A program made the position numbers and the translations under genes. DNA of 64,000 nt, from positions 46,382 to 110,381 of the forward strand of contig CALKTH010000004.1 in the NCBI GenBank assembly GCA_937997485.1, in the 5' to 3' direction. This document shows positions 37,147 through 45,520 of this stretch, piece by piece (within the stretch, counting starts at the first letter, position 1; each line of letters starts with the position of its first letter). The stretch comes from an uncultured Acidimicrobiales bacterium. Lineage in GTDB: Bacteria > Actinomycetota > Acidimicrobiia > Acidimicrobiales > SZUA-35. Under the pieces are notes generated by a model that was not told the origin of the DNA, searched no databases, and saw nothing but the letters and a program-made list of their open reading frames with translations.

Positions 37147-37476
37147 ATGGCGACCATCCGAGCGAGTTGTGGTGATTGCGGTGACGTCGAGCTGACCACA
37201 GCCGATGTGCAGGTACGTATCTGCGACGACACCAACGAGGGAACGTATGCGTTCCGGTGCCCACAGTGCCGCATGACGGTGGTGAAGCCAGCAGAAACGC
37301 GGACCATCGACCTTTTGGTTGCCAGCGGGGTTGCCTTCAGCACCTGGAGCCTGCCGGCCGAACTGCGGGAGCCCAGAATCGGCGAGCCGATCTCGCACGA
37401 CGACCTGCTGGACTTCCACGATCTCTTGAACGACGATTCGGCCCTCGAGAACGCTCTCGCCGAATTCACCGGCTGA
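37147..37476 (+). CDS. Small zinc-ribbon protein of unknown function
   Basis: 109 aa. Residues 8-11 (CGDC) and 38-41 (CPQC) form a CxxC pair spaced about 30 residues apart, a likely zinc knuckle. The rest is helical and acidic (EPISHDDLLDFHDLLNDDSALENAL in parts). GAGGAG lies about 11 bases before ATG, so the transcript has a leader. Similar short proteins occur in actinobacteria; no function is known to me. Confidence 0.75.
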   Translation: MATIRASCGDCGDVELTTADVQVRICDDTNEGTYAFRCPQCRMTVVKPAETRTIDLLVASGVAFSTWSLPAELREPRIGEPISHDDLLDFHDLLNDDSALENALAEFTG

Positions 37477-37549
37477 GCCGACCCCTCAGCGGGCCGGACC
37501 GAACCTAGGATCGCCCGATCGAACGGCGACCGACTACCCAGATCTCCCG

Positions 37550-37576
37550 AGAACCGTCGGCTTGGCCGACGGTTCT
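37550..37576 (+). terminator. Intrinsic terminator-like hairpin before tatB
   Basis: GAACCGTCGG (37551-37560), loop CTTGG, CCGACGGTTC (37566-37575), with A and T closing one more pair. TTC follows, a weak U tract. It ends the zinc-ribbon transcript just before the tatB promoter. Confidence 0.65.
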
Positions 37577-37587
37577 TCGCGTGCGGG

Positions 37588-37593
37588 TAGTCT
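37588..37593 (+). promoter_or_regulatory. -10 box, leaderless tatB-tatC-helY mRNA
   Basis: TAGTCT, 7 bases, then ATG at 37601. Confidence 0.65.
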
Positions 37594-37600
37594 GACCGGC

Positions 37601-38200
37601 ATGTTCAACATCGGTGGTCCGGAGGTGTTGGTGATCGCCCTGGTTGCGCTCATCGTCGTCGGACCCGATCAGCTGCCCAGCGTGCTTCGCAAAGCCGGGC
37701 AGTATGCCTCGCAGGCTCGATCCATGACCGCTGGCCTTCGTCAGGAGTTCATGGCGGGCGTCGACGAGATCGATCCGACGAAGTGGTCGGAGGACGCAGA
37801 GAAGAACAATGGAACGGCTTCCTCCTCTTCCGGGCCGCTCGATCCCGACACCAAGGCTGCGACGAACCCGAACCCGATCGTGCCACGCGGCTACGCCGAG
37901 CGCGTTGCTGCCAACGACCCGGACAACCCGTTCTCCGTGAAGCCTGTGTCGGGGACGGTGCCACAGCGCCCGATGGCCGAGCCAACCCCGGAAGAAGCAG
38001 CAGCCGAGGCGGCAGCAGCGGCCGAGAAGGCAGAACGAGCGGCACAGGAGGCCAGGGCCGAGGCGAATCGAGCCAGGGCCAAGGCGAAGGCAGCGCAAGC
38101 CGCGGAAGCAGCTGAGGCCGCAGCCGCCGCCCCTGAGAACGGCGATGCCTCAGCCACACAGGATGCGCCGGCGTCAGGCGAGAGTGAGCCCAGCGCATGA
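37601..38200 (+). CDS. tatB: Twin-arginine translocase subunit, TatB-like
   Basis: 199 aa. It begins MFNIGGPEVLVIALVALIV with Glu8 and a Gly-Pro hinge (VVGPDQLP), which is the TatB rather than TatA pattern, followed by an amphipathic helix. The C-terminal 130 residues are Ala/Glu/Lys-rich, with a coiled-coil AEKAERAAQEARAEANRARAK stretch. It binds TatC to receive folded twin-arginine substrates. The frame is open 13 codons upstream, but the -10 box fixes the start. Its stop overlaps tatC. Confidence 0.9.
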   Translation: MFNIGGPEVLVIALVALIVVGPDQLPSVLRKAGQYASQARSMTAGLRQEFMAGVDEIDPTKWSEDAEKNNGTASSSSGPLDPDTKAATNPNPIVPRGYAERVAANDPDNPFSVKPVSGTVPQRPMAEPTPEEAAAEAAAAAEKAERAAQEARAEANRARAKAKAAQAAEAAEAAAAAPENGDASATQDAPASGESEPSA

Positions 38201-38979
38201 TGAAATTCTTGCCGAAGCGAGGGGCGAAAGGTGCCGCCGCCGGACCAGACGAGATGACCCTCATCGGTCATCTCGCCGAGCTACGGACCCGGTTGATCCG
38301 GAGCGTGATTGCCGTGGCGCTCGGGGCGATCGTCATCTGGATCTTCCGCAATCAGCTCTTCGATGTTCTCACCCAGCCCTACTGCGACATTCGCCCCGAG
38401 GACGACTGTGCGCTGCTGGTCACCAGTCCGCTCGACGAGTTCAACACGGCACTGACACTGTCGGGCTACGGCGGACTGATCGTGGCCATGCCGGTGATCA
38501 TCTACCAACTGGGCAAGTTCATCCTGCCGGGGCTGTACCCGAACGAGAAGAAGGCGCTGATTCCGTTCGTCGCCGTCGCTGTCGTACTCCTCTTTGCCGG
38601 CATCATCGTCGCCTACCTGTTCATGCCTCGGGCGCTCGCGGTGCTCACGGACATTCTTGGCGCTGAGAATCGCACCGAGGCGTTCTTCACACCCACGGCG
38701 TACCTGGGCTTCTTCATCAAGATGATGTTGGCCTTCGGCCTGGCCTTCGAGTTGCCCTTGATCTTGGTTTTCCTCCAGCTCGTTGGGGTGCTGCAGACCG
38801 AAACGCTGCGGAAGAACCGGCGGATCGCCGCGGTGGCCGTGGTGATCCTTTCCGCAGTCATCACGCCCACTGGGGACCCTCTGACACTGCTGGTTCTCGC
38901 GCTGCCGATGTACCTGTTCTACGAAGTGGCGATGATTATCGGCGGGCGTCTCACCAAGAATCGGGGTGTCGTCGTCTGA
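38197..38979 (+). CDS. tatC: Sec-independent translocase TatC
   Basis: 260 aa with six membrane helices. MTLIGHLAELRTRLIRS is the N-terminal signal-peptide-binding region with the conserved Glu. FILPGLYPNEKKALIPF and FELPLILVFLQLVGV follow, the latter with conserved Glu. It overlaps tatB (ATGATGA) and helY (TGATG), so the three form one operon, as in mycobacteria. Confidence 0.96.
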   Translation: MMKFLPKRGAKGAAAGPDEMTLIGHLAELRTRLIRSVIAVALGAIVIWIFRNQLFDVLTQPYCDIRPEDDCALLVTSPLDEFNTALTLSGYGGLIVAMPVIIYQLGKFILPGLYPNEKKALIPFVAVAVVLLFAGIIVAYLFMPRALAVLTDILGAENRTEAFFTPTAYLGFFIKMMLAFGLAFELPLILVFLQLVGVLQTETLRKNRRIAAVAVVILSAVITPTGDPLTLLVLALPMYLFYEVAMIIGGRLTKNRGVVV

Positions 38980-41606
38980 TGGGCCAAGCGGCCTTTCTGG
39001 CACGACTCGGCTTTCCCGTTGACGACTTCCAGCAGCAGTCCTTTGATGCGCTCGACGAGGGCAACCACGTCATCGTCGCAGCGCCCACCGGCGCCGGGAA
39101 GACGCTCGTTGCTTCCTACGCCGTGCATCGGGCGATGGAACATGGCACGCGGGTGTTCTACACCACGCCCATCAAGGCGTTGTCGAACCAAAAATTCCAT
39201 GACCTCGTCGCCGAGCACGGGATCGACAACGTCGGGCTCTTGACCGGCGACAACGTCATCAACGGCGAGGCTCCCGTGGTCGTGATGACCACCGAGGTCC
39301 TGCGCAACATGCTGTACGCCGGGAGAAACCTGGACGCCCTCGAAGCCGTTGTTCTCGACGAGGTCCACTATCTCCAAGACAGCTATCGAGGCTCGGTCTG
39401 GGAAGAAGTGATCATCCATCTGCCGCACCGGATTCAGCTGGTCGCGTTGTCCGCCACGGTCTCGAACGCCGACGAGCTCGCCGACTGGATGACCACGGTG
39501 CGTGGCCCGACGCGCCTCGTCGTGGAGCACCGACGGCCCGTTGAGCTCGAGAATCTGTACTTGGTGGGGGAGCGGTCGGGCAACAAGCCCACGATGATCA
39601 AGACCCTCATCGGCGGCAAAGCGAATCAGAAGGGTTTCCGGTTCGACCCTGACGTTCGCAATCGCTCGAAGGGCCGGGCCGTCAAGGGCCGAGGCCATCA
39701 GCGTCGGAAGTATCAGACGCCCTCCAGGCTGGACGTGGCCCAGGTACTTCGCGAGAAGGAACTTCTGCCCGCGATCTTCTTCATCTTCAGCCGGGCTGCC
39801 TGTACCGACGCCGCGAAGGCGGTGCAAGGCTCAGGTCTCACGCTGACCACCCGGGCTGAGCGGGAGCGAATCCGCGAAATCGTCAGCGAGCGGCTGGGCG
39901 TGCTGACCGAAGCCGACCGGGAGATGCTCGACTACGACACGTTCGTCGCCGGCCTGGAGGCTGGTGTGGCTCCCCACCATGCGGGGATGGTGCCCCCGAT
40001 GAAGGAAGCGGTCGAGGCATGTTTCGTCGAGGGCCTGACGAAGCTGGTGTTTGCGACCGAGACCTTGGCTCTCGGCATCAACATGCCGGCTCGCACCGTG
40101 GTGCTCGAAAAGCTCACCAAGTGGACCGGCGAGCATCACGAATCGCTCACGCCGGCGCAATTCACCCAGCTCACGGGCCGAGCGGGACGACGGGGCATTG
40201 ACACCAAGGGCCAGGCCGTCGTGCTCTGGAGTCCCTGGGTGCCGTTCGAGCAGGTCGCCTCGTTGGCCTCCAGCAAGAATTTTGTCCTTTCCTCGGCGTT
40301 CCGGCCCACGTACAACATGGCGGCGAATCTTGTTCGACGGTACGACCCCGAGCGGGCCCGGCAGCTTTTGAATCTCTCGTTCGCCCAGTTCCGAACTGAC
40401 GCCGACGTGGTGCGGGCCGAGCAGAAACTCGATCGATTGCTCGACCGGCGACGCCAGATGCTGGGCCGGCTCGAATCCGAATTCGGGCCGCTCGAAGAAG
40501 TGTTGGCTGCGATCGGGACACCCGAACAAGCGAACGCTGACGCGCAAGACGTCGCCTTTGCCCTGAGCCAGGTCAGCCTCGGCGACATTCTCGAGATCGA
40601 TGCGGAAGGATTACCGACGCCTCTGGTTGTGCTCTCCGTGGCCTATCGCAAGGGCAGGCGCATCAAAGTCACCGCCGCCGATGTCGATGCCGACACGTAC
40701 GAACTGACCGTCGACATGCTCGAGGCACCGCCAACCGTGATCGGCGGTATCGAGGTGCCTGAGCCGTACCTACCGCACAGCATGACGTTCGTCTATGACT
40801 GCGCTCAGAGGATGAAGTCGGCCCAGCTGCTCTCTCAGAAGCGCCGCAAGCGGCTCGGACCGACCGGTGGGATGAGCTCGGTCCAAGACGTGCCAGCGGC
40901 CGCTCGCAAGGCCGTCAAGCGGCTGGAGAAGATGGACGCCGAGGTAGCCACCCTGCAGCGCAGCATGGCCAGCCGCTCTGAATCGTTGGCCGGGCAATTC
41001 GATCGAGTGATCGATCTGCTGACCGATCGGGGACACCTCGACGGGTGGTCGTTGACCGACAGCGGCCAACGACTGGCCCGCCTCTATCACGAGTGTGATC
41101 TGTTGCTGGTGGAGGCACTCGATCAGGGACTCTTCGACGACTTGTCATCGGGGGAGATGGCGGCGATGGCGTCGGCATTCACGTACGAGGACCGTCGTTC
41201 AGGCCCGGAAGCCCACGCGTGGTTCCCGACCTCAGAGTTGCGCCGCCGCTTCGGGTCGCTGACCAAGATGCATCGCGATCTGAGCCGTCGAGAACGTGAT
41301 GCGCGGTTGCCGCTGACTCGTCAACCGGATGCAGGCTTCATGGCGATCGCCCACGCCTGGGAGTCCGGCGGCGAACTGGATGACGTGCTGGCCGACGAGG
41401 AGATCACCGCTGGTGATTTCGTGCGTACCGCCAAGTTACTGATCGATGTGCTTCGCCAGATCGCCCAGCTTGCTCCCGCGGCCGAGACCGGCCGGGCGGC
41501 AGGTCGAGCCGCGGAGGCCATCTTCCGTGATCTCGTCGCCGCTTCGTCGATCGTGGACACGGGCGAAGCGCCACCGAGCGGCGAGCAGGAGCGAGAGGAG
41601 GTCTGA
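38979..41606 (+). CDS. helY: Ski2/Mtr4-like DEAD/H-box helicase HelY
   Basis: 875 aa. Helicase motifs: FQQQSFDAL (Q-motif-like), Walker A APTGAGKT near 35, DEVHYLQD near 126, SATVSNADE, then HAGMVPPMKEAVE and QLTGRAGRRGID with the arginine finger. The C-terminal part resembles the DSHCT domain of Mtr4/Ski2 RNA helicases. It follows tatC with a 1-bp overlap, an order kept in mycobacteria. Its RNA target is unknown. Confidence 0.93.
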   Translation: MGQAAFLARLGFPVDDFQQQSFDALDEGNHVIVAAPTGAGKTLVASYAVHRAMEHGTRVFYTTPIKALSNQKFHDLVAEHGIDNVGLLTGDNVINGEAPVVVMTTEVLRNMLYAGRNLDALEAVVLDEVHYLQDSYRGSVWEEVIIHLPHRIQLVALSATVSNADELADWMTTVRGPTRLVVEHRRPVELENLYLVGERSGNKPTMIKTLIGGKANQKGFRFDPDVRNRSKGRAVKGRGHQRRKYQTPSRLDVAQVLREKELLPAIFFIFSRAACTDAAKAVQGSGLTLTTRAERERIREIVSERLGVLTEADREMLDYDTFVAGLEAGVAPHHAGMVPPMKEAVEACFVEGLTKLVFATETLALGINMPARTVVLEKLTKWTGEHHESLTPAQFTQLTGRAGRRGIDTKGQAVVLWSPWVPFEQVASLASSKNFVLSSAFRPTYNMAANLVRRYDPERARQLLNLSFAQFRTDADVVRAEQKLDRLLDRRRQMLGRLESEFGPLEEVLAAIGTPEQANADAQDVAFALSQVSLGDILEIDAEGLPTPLVVLSVAYRKGRRIKVTAADVDADTYELTVDMLEAPPTVIGGIEVPEPYLPHSMTFVYDCAQRMKSAQLLSQKRRKRLGPTGGMSSVQDVPAAARKAVKRLEKMDAEVATLQRSMASRSESLAGQFDRVIDLLTDRGHLDGWSLTDSGQRLARLYHECDLLLVEALDQGLFDDLSSGEMAAMASAFTYEDRRSGPEAHAWFPTSELRRRFGSLTKMHRDLSRRERDARLPLTRQPDAGFMAIAHAWESGGELDDVLADEEITAGDFVRTAKLLIDVLRQIAQLAPAAETGRAAGRAAEAIFRDLVAASSIVDTGEAPPSGEQEREEV

Positions 41607-41609
41607 GCG

Positions 41610-42269
41610 ATGCCGATCGCCAAAGGCCAACCCTGGGGCCAATCGGCACCGCGGCCGCCCGGACTGGTCGTCGCGGCGGACGACGTCGATCTTGCTCGTC
41701 TTGTCCTCGCTGCGAAGCAGGCGGGGGAGAACCACCCGGTCCTTGGAGTGAGCTCCGGCGATCTGCTTCGGACGCTCGGCTTTCCGCCGGTCGCACCTGT
41801 CTCGACCGAACCCGTGCCCGCGATGCACTTTCCGATGGATCTCGGTTTCGTGACGATCGACGGAGCGGCGGAGCAACCCTTTGTCGCGCACGTCTTGGCC
41901 CGCGGGCCGCTGTGGTCCGGCCCCGGCTTCGTGGCGATGAACGCTGGCTGGCTCGGGGAGATGTATCTCGGGCCGAAGGCCCACCCCAATGACGGGCTGG
42001 TGGACACCACGCACGGATCCCTGGCGCTGCAACAACGCTGGCAGGCGCGCTCGCGGGTTCGATCAGGGACGCACCTGCCGCACCAGCGGCTGAAGGTCCG
42101 GCGCGCTCGCGAGGTCGCTGTTGCGCTCGATGTCCCTCGTCCGCTGCGACGAATGGTGTGGATCGACGGGGTTCGGCACGGTCGGGGGACCGCCCTCTCG
42201 GTGCGTGTGGAACCCGATGCGTTCACACTCGTCGTTGAGGTCCGCGTGTCTGGCGGTGGAAGTGAATAA
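41610..42269 (+). CDS. Lipid-kinase (DAGK/YegS) C-terminal-domain-like protein
   Basis: 219 aa. The segment from about residue 95 (FVAMNAGWLGEMYLGPKAHPNDGLVD, cited in parts) through RLKVRRAREVAVALD and WIDGV matches the C-terminal beta-sandwich of diacylglycerol kinase-like enzymes. The nucleotide-binding GGDGT half is absent; the N-terminal 90 residues do not show it. It may therefore be a non-catalytic or partner-dependent relative. It begins 3 bp after helY. Confidence 0.6.
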   Translation: MPIAKGQPWGQSAPRPPGLVVAADDVDLARLVLAAKQAGENHPVLGVSSGDLLRTLGFPPVAPVSTEPVPAMHFPMDLGFVTIDGAAEQPFVAHVLARGPLWSGPGFVAMNAGWLGEMYLGPKAHPNDGLVDTTHGSLALQQRWQARSRVRSGTHLPHQRLKVRRAREVAVALDVPRPLRRMVWIDGVRHGRGTALSVRVEPDAFTLVVEVRVSGGGSE

Positions 42270-42272
42270 CCT
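42267..42272 (+). promoter_or_regulatory. -10 box, leaderless ThyX-like mRNA, overlapping the upstream stop
   Basis: TAACCT, 8 bases, then GTG at 42281. TAA is the stop of the upstream gene. Confidence 0.6.
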
Positions 42273-42280
42273 CTGACGCC

Positions 42281-43888
42281 GTGGGCGCCTACGTCGTCGA
42301 AGAATTCACCCCAGAAGAAGCCGACGTCCTGCGTCGCTATTTCACGAACCTCGATTTGCCGGTCTTTGCACTCGTCAATCTTCCCGAGGTGGTGAAAGGT
42401 GCGCTCTTTGCCCGCTATTCGCGTTCGGCGAAGAGCTTGCGTCGATTGTTCTTGGACGAGTTCGTGGGCGAGCTCGACATCGAGGGCGATGCCACGATCG
42501 ACGCCACCATCGGCCTGGAACGAGCCGAGGACCTCTACGAGAAGGTCTTCGTCGAGTACGGCGATGACAGTGTTGCCCAGTTGGGTGGGGTCCACCTGGC
42601 GTGCGAGCAGGCATCGAACTTGCTGACCAAGGTGCTCGAATGGGGCCGTCTCGCCTCCTACCTGGAGCAGTCCACGCGTTACATCGCCTATGACAGCCGC
42701 GCCGATGGTCGGTACCGGTACTACCGGGACTCCGAGATCCTGAGTTCTGAGCTCGGCACCCGCTACATCGGCGATATGGATCGGCTCTTCGACACCTACG
42801 CCCGTCTTGCGCCCATCGTGCAGGACTTCGTCCGAGAGTCGACGCCCAAGGGAGTCAACGACAGCGACTTCGTCTACCGAATGGCGACCAAGGCCAAGGC
42901 GCTCGACGCGGTGCGAGGCATCCTCCCCGCAGCCGCGCAGTCCAACGTCGGCATCTACGGAACCGGTCAGGCCTACGAGCAGCTGCTCGTGCGCATGCGT
43001 TCACACCCGCTGCCCGAGGCTCGCCACTACGCGGATCTCATGCTCTCTGAGCTACGCAAGGTCATTCCGTCGTTCGTCCGGCGGGTCGACATCCCCGATC
43101 GTGGCGGCGCGTCCAGCGCGTACTTGGCCGACAACCGGGTCGCCATTGAAGATCTTTCTGAAGCGCTGCTCGGGCCGGCAGAGGTTGAACCCGGTCCCGG
43201 TGTCGATTTGATCGACTTCGATCCAGACGCGGAGATCAAGGTCGTGGCGTCGATGCTGTACTCCGCGTCGTCGCTCTCCGAGCGCGAGCTCGAGCGTCAG
43301 GTCGCCAACATGTCGGTCGACGACCGTCTCCGCGTGATGCGGGCCTACGTGGGGGAGCGTCAGAACCGTCGTCACCGCCCCGGTCGGGCCATGGAACGTC
43401 CCTTCTACCGATTCGACGTGCTCGCCGACTACGGCGCCTTCCGTGACCTCCAACGGCACCGCCTGCTCACGGTCGAGTGGCAGAAGCTGTCTCCGGCCCA
43501 CGGCTATGTTCGTCCGCCGCTGATCGATGAAGCCGGACTCACCGACGACTTCGACGCGGCGATGGAGCGCTCCGCCAACCTCTACGATGCGCTTGAGCCA
43601 CCGTTCGAGGACCAAGCTTCATATGCCGTGGCGCTTGCGTATCGCGTGCGGTTCAACTTCAACCTGAACGCTCGAGCCGCCATGCACATGCTGGAGCTGC
43701 GGAGTACGCCTCAGGGCCATCCTGCGTACCGCACCGTGGCGCAGGAAATGCACCGCCAGATTGCCGATGTTGCTGGCCACCGGGCGATTGCGGAGATGAT
43801 GACGTTCGTCGATCACTCGACCGAAAGCGACCTCGAACGACTCGACGCCGAGCGTCGGGCTGAGGCCAAAAGGGCGAAATTCAGCTGA
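42281..43888 (+). CDS. Tandem ThyX-like (Thy1-domain) protein
   Basis: 535 aa, about twice the size of ThyX. ThyX makes dTMP with FAD using the motif RHRxxSxxxxSxRY. The N-terminal half has YGDDSVAQLGGVHLACEQ and WGRLASYLEQSTRYIAYD, keeping S, E-x-S-x-R-Y but not RHR. The C-terminal half has FRDLQRHRLLTVEWQKLSP, keeping RHR but not the Ser/Arg end. The two halves may together form a site, or the protein may have a new function. No thyA lies nearby. Confidence 0.82.
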   Translation: MGAYVVEEFTPEEADVLRRYFTNLDLPVFALVNLPEVVKGALFARYSRSAKSLRRLFLDEFVGELDIEGDATIDATIGLERAEDLYEKVFVEYGDDSVAQLGGVHLACEQASNLLTKVLEWGRLASYLEQSTRYIAYDSRADGRYRYYRDSEILSSELGTRYIGDMDRLFDTYARLAPIVQDFVRESTPKGVNDSDFVYRMATKAKALDAVRGILPAAAQSNVGIYGTGQAYEQLLVRMRSHPLPEARHYADLMLSELRKVIPSFVRRVDIPDRGGASSAYLADNRVAIEDLSEALLGPAEVEPGPGVDLIDFDPDAEIKVVASMLYSASSLSERELERQVANMSVDDRLRVMRAYVGERQNRRHRPGRAMERPFYRFDVLADYGAFRDLQRHRLLTVEWQKLSPAHGYVRPPLIDEAGLTDDFDAAMERSANLYDALEPPFEDQASYAVALAYRVRFNFNLNARAAMHMLELRSTPQGHPAYRTVAQEMHRQIADVAGHRAIAEMMTFVDHSTESDLERLDAERRAEAKRAKFS

Positions 43889-43893
43889 GCCGT

Positions 43894-43899
43894 TACCGT
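43894..43899 (+). promoter_or_regulatory. -10 box for leaderless leader ORF and LysM gene
   Basis: TACCGT, 8 bases, then ATG at 43908. Confidence 0.55.
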
Positions 43900-43907
43900 G
43901 GGTGATC

Positions 43908-43979
43908 ATGCTCACTGAACACGGTTGTTGGAGCAAGGCCCTCACAGAGCAGCGCGAGACGCCGATTGTGGTGGCATGA
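43908..43979 (+). CDS. Leaderless 23-residue leader peptide overlapping the LysM gene start
   Basis: ATG at 43908 sits 8 bases after a TACCGT box. The reading frame begins MLTEHGCWSK, ends with TPIVVA and stops with TGA at 43977-43979, overlapping the LysM gene ATG (ATGA). It holds one Cys and one Trp. Ribosomes finishing it could restart on the downstream gene, so it may control the transglycosylase. Protein function otherwise unknown. Confidence 0.5.
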   Translation: MLTEHGCWSKALTEQRETPIVVA

Positions 43980-44938
43980 AACGTCGCCTCTTTGCCGCCC
44001 TGACCGTGGTGCTCGCCACGCTTGCCTCGGTGACTGCTCCGGCCTCTGCCCACGACTCGTACGAAGTCCGGTCGGGAGACACCCTGTCGCACATCGCAGT
44101 GCGCTTCGGCGTTTCGGTCTCCGACATCGTTGCCGACAACGACCTTGGCAGCGCCGACCAGATCCGAGTCGGGCAGAAGCTCAGAATCCCGCACGGCGGA
44201 ACCACCACCACGCAGGCTTCGGCCACCACAACGCAGGCAGAAACGCCAGCGCCAGCGGCGACCACGCCGACCAGCAACGGCTCGACCTACACGGTCGCCT
44301 CCGGCGACACGCTGAGTGGTATTGCGCTCAAACTCCGTGTGCGTCAAGCGGAGCTGACCTCGCTCAACGGCATCACGAATCCCAACCGCATTCGCATCGG
44401 CCAGAAACTGCAGGTGCCAGCGGGCGCTGTCGTGACGACCAACGGAGCCGGTGGCGATCCCACCCCGTCCACTGACAACGTGGCCGCTCATCTCGCTCGA
44501 TACCCCCGCATGCCCCAGCGCATTACGTCTCGTCCCGAGCGAGCTGCCTTGATTCCGATCTTTGAACGCTGGGCCGCCGCCAACAATCTCCCGGTCGACC
44601 TCGTGATGGGCGTGGCGTGGCAGGAGTCGGGCTGGAACAACGAAGCCGTTTCCTACGCTGGTGCCGTTGGTGTTGGGCAGATCATGCCCGCAACCGGCGA
44701 GTGGGTGGCCACCGACCTCATCGGCCAACCGGGCCTGCGTCGCGAGAACCCCGAAGACAACATTCGGATGAGCGCTCGCTATCTCCGTTGGTTGATCAAC
44801 TTCATGGGCTCAGAAGACCTGGCACTCGCTGGATACTTCCAGGGACCGAACTCGGTGAAGGCCGGCCAGATGCTGGGAGCCACCGAGCGCTACGTGGCAA
44901 GCGTCAACGCCCACCGAGGCTTCTTCGTGGCTGGTTGA
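43976..44938 (+). CDS. Secreted LysM-LysM lytic transglycosylase
   Basis: 320 aa. Residues 1-25 are a Sec signal peptide with cleavage after ASA. Two LysM peptidoglycan-binding repeats (SYEVRSGDTLSHIAVRFGVS; TYTVASGDTLSGIALKL) are joined by a Thr-rich linker. The C-terminal SLT domain has WQESGWNNEAVSYAGAVG with catalytic Glu217, then QIMPATGEW. It should cut peptidoglycan glycan strands outside the cell. The start is fixed by the signal peptide and the overlap with the leader ORF. Confidence 0.92.
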   Translation: MKRRLFAALTVVLATLASVTAPASAHDSYEVRSGDTLSHIAVRFGVSVSDIVADNDLGSADQIRVGQKLRIPHGGTTTTQASATTTQAETPAPAATTPTSNGSTYTVASGDTLSGIALKLRVRQAELTSLNGITNPNRIRIGQKLQVPAGAVVTTNGAGGDPTPSTDNVAAHLARYPRMPQRITSRPERAALIPIFERWAAANNLPVDLVMGVAWQESGWNNEAVSYAGAVGVGQIMPATGEWVATDLIGQPGLRRENPEDNIRMSARYLRWLINFMGSEDLALAGYFQGPNSVKAGQMLGATERYVASVNAHRGFFVAG

Positions 44939-44991
44939 CCACGCGTGTCGGATATCTCTTTGTGGTACCGCGCAGAACACCGGCGACTGTG

Positions 44992-44997
44992 TAGAGT
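44992..44997 (+). promoter_or_regulatory. -10 box of the DUF4193 gene
   Basis: TAGAGT, 38 bases before ATG at 45036. The leader contains AAAAGGG about 8 bases before the start. Confidence 0.5.
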
Positions 44998-45035
44998 CCG
45001 CCCCGTTCGGCGAGTACCAGCCAAAAGGGCCTTCC

Positions 45036-45509
45036 ATGACTGACGAAACTGAAGACCTCGACATCGAAGAAGAAATCGACGGCGAGGAAGATCTGGAGCT
45101 CGACGCTGATGACGTCGAAGAAGACGTCATCGACCTCGAGGATGATTTCGACGACGATGCGCCAGTCGTGGCGGCCGTTGACGACGACGAGGAAGAGGAC
45201 GACGACGAGGAAGAGTCGCGTCCGAAGGCTCGGAAGGTCGATGACGACGAAGACGAAGACGAAGACGTCGATCCCGACGACGTTGAGGCCGACCTCGATG
45301 CGATCCTGAAGAATCGGATGGCGGCTGAGGACGACGACGAAGACGAAGACGAAGAAGCGCCGGTCGAGAACCCCACCGGAGTTTCGGCTAAGAAGGCCGG
45401 CGAGTTCCTCTGCGAGATGTGTTTCCTGATGAGGGACAAGACGGGCCCCGGCTCCCCACCCTGTTCGATGGGTGACGGCGTCGAGTGGTGCCGTCCGCTC
45501 GAGCGCTGA
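45036..45509 (+). CDS. DUF4193 protein, strongly acidic
   Basis: 157 aa. The first 110 residues are nearly all Asp, Glu and Val. The C-terminal 40 (AGEFLCEMCFLMRDK then CSMGDGVEWC) carry the DUF4193 Cys motif, a likely zinc site. Actinobacterial homologues are about 100 aa, so the acidic region is extended here. The acidic repeats make large mirror ORFs in other frames, which are not genes. Function unknown. Confidence 0.85.
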   Translation: MTDETEDLDIEEEIDGEEDLELDADDVEEDVIDLEDDFDDDAPVVAAVDDDEEEDDDEEESRPKARKVDDDEDEDEDVDPDDVEADLDAILKNRMAAEDDDEDEDEEAPVENPTGVSAKKAGEFLCEMCFLMRDKTGPGSPPCSMGDGVEWCRPLER

Positions 45510-45520
45510 GAGCCTTCGCC

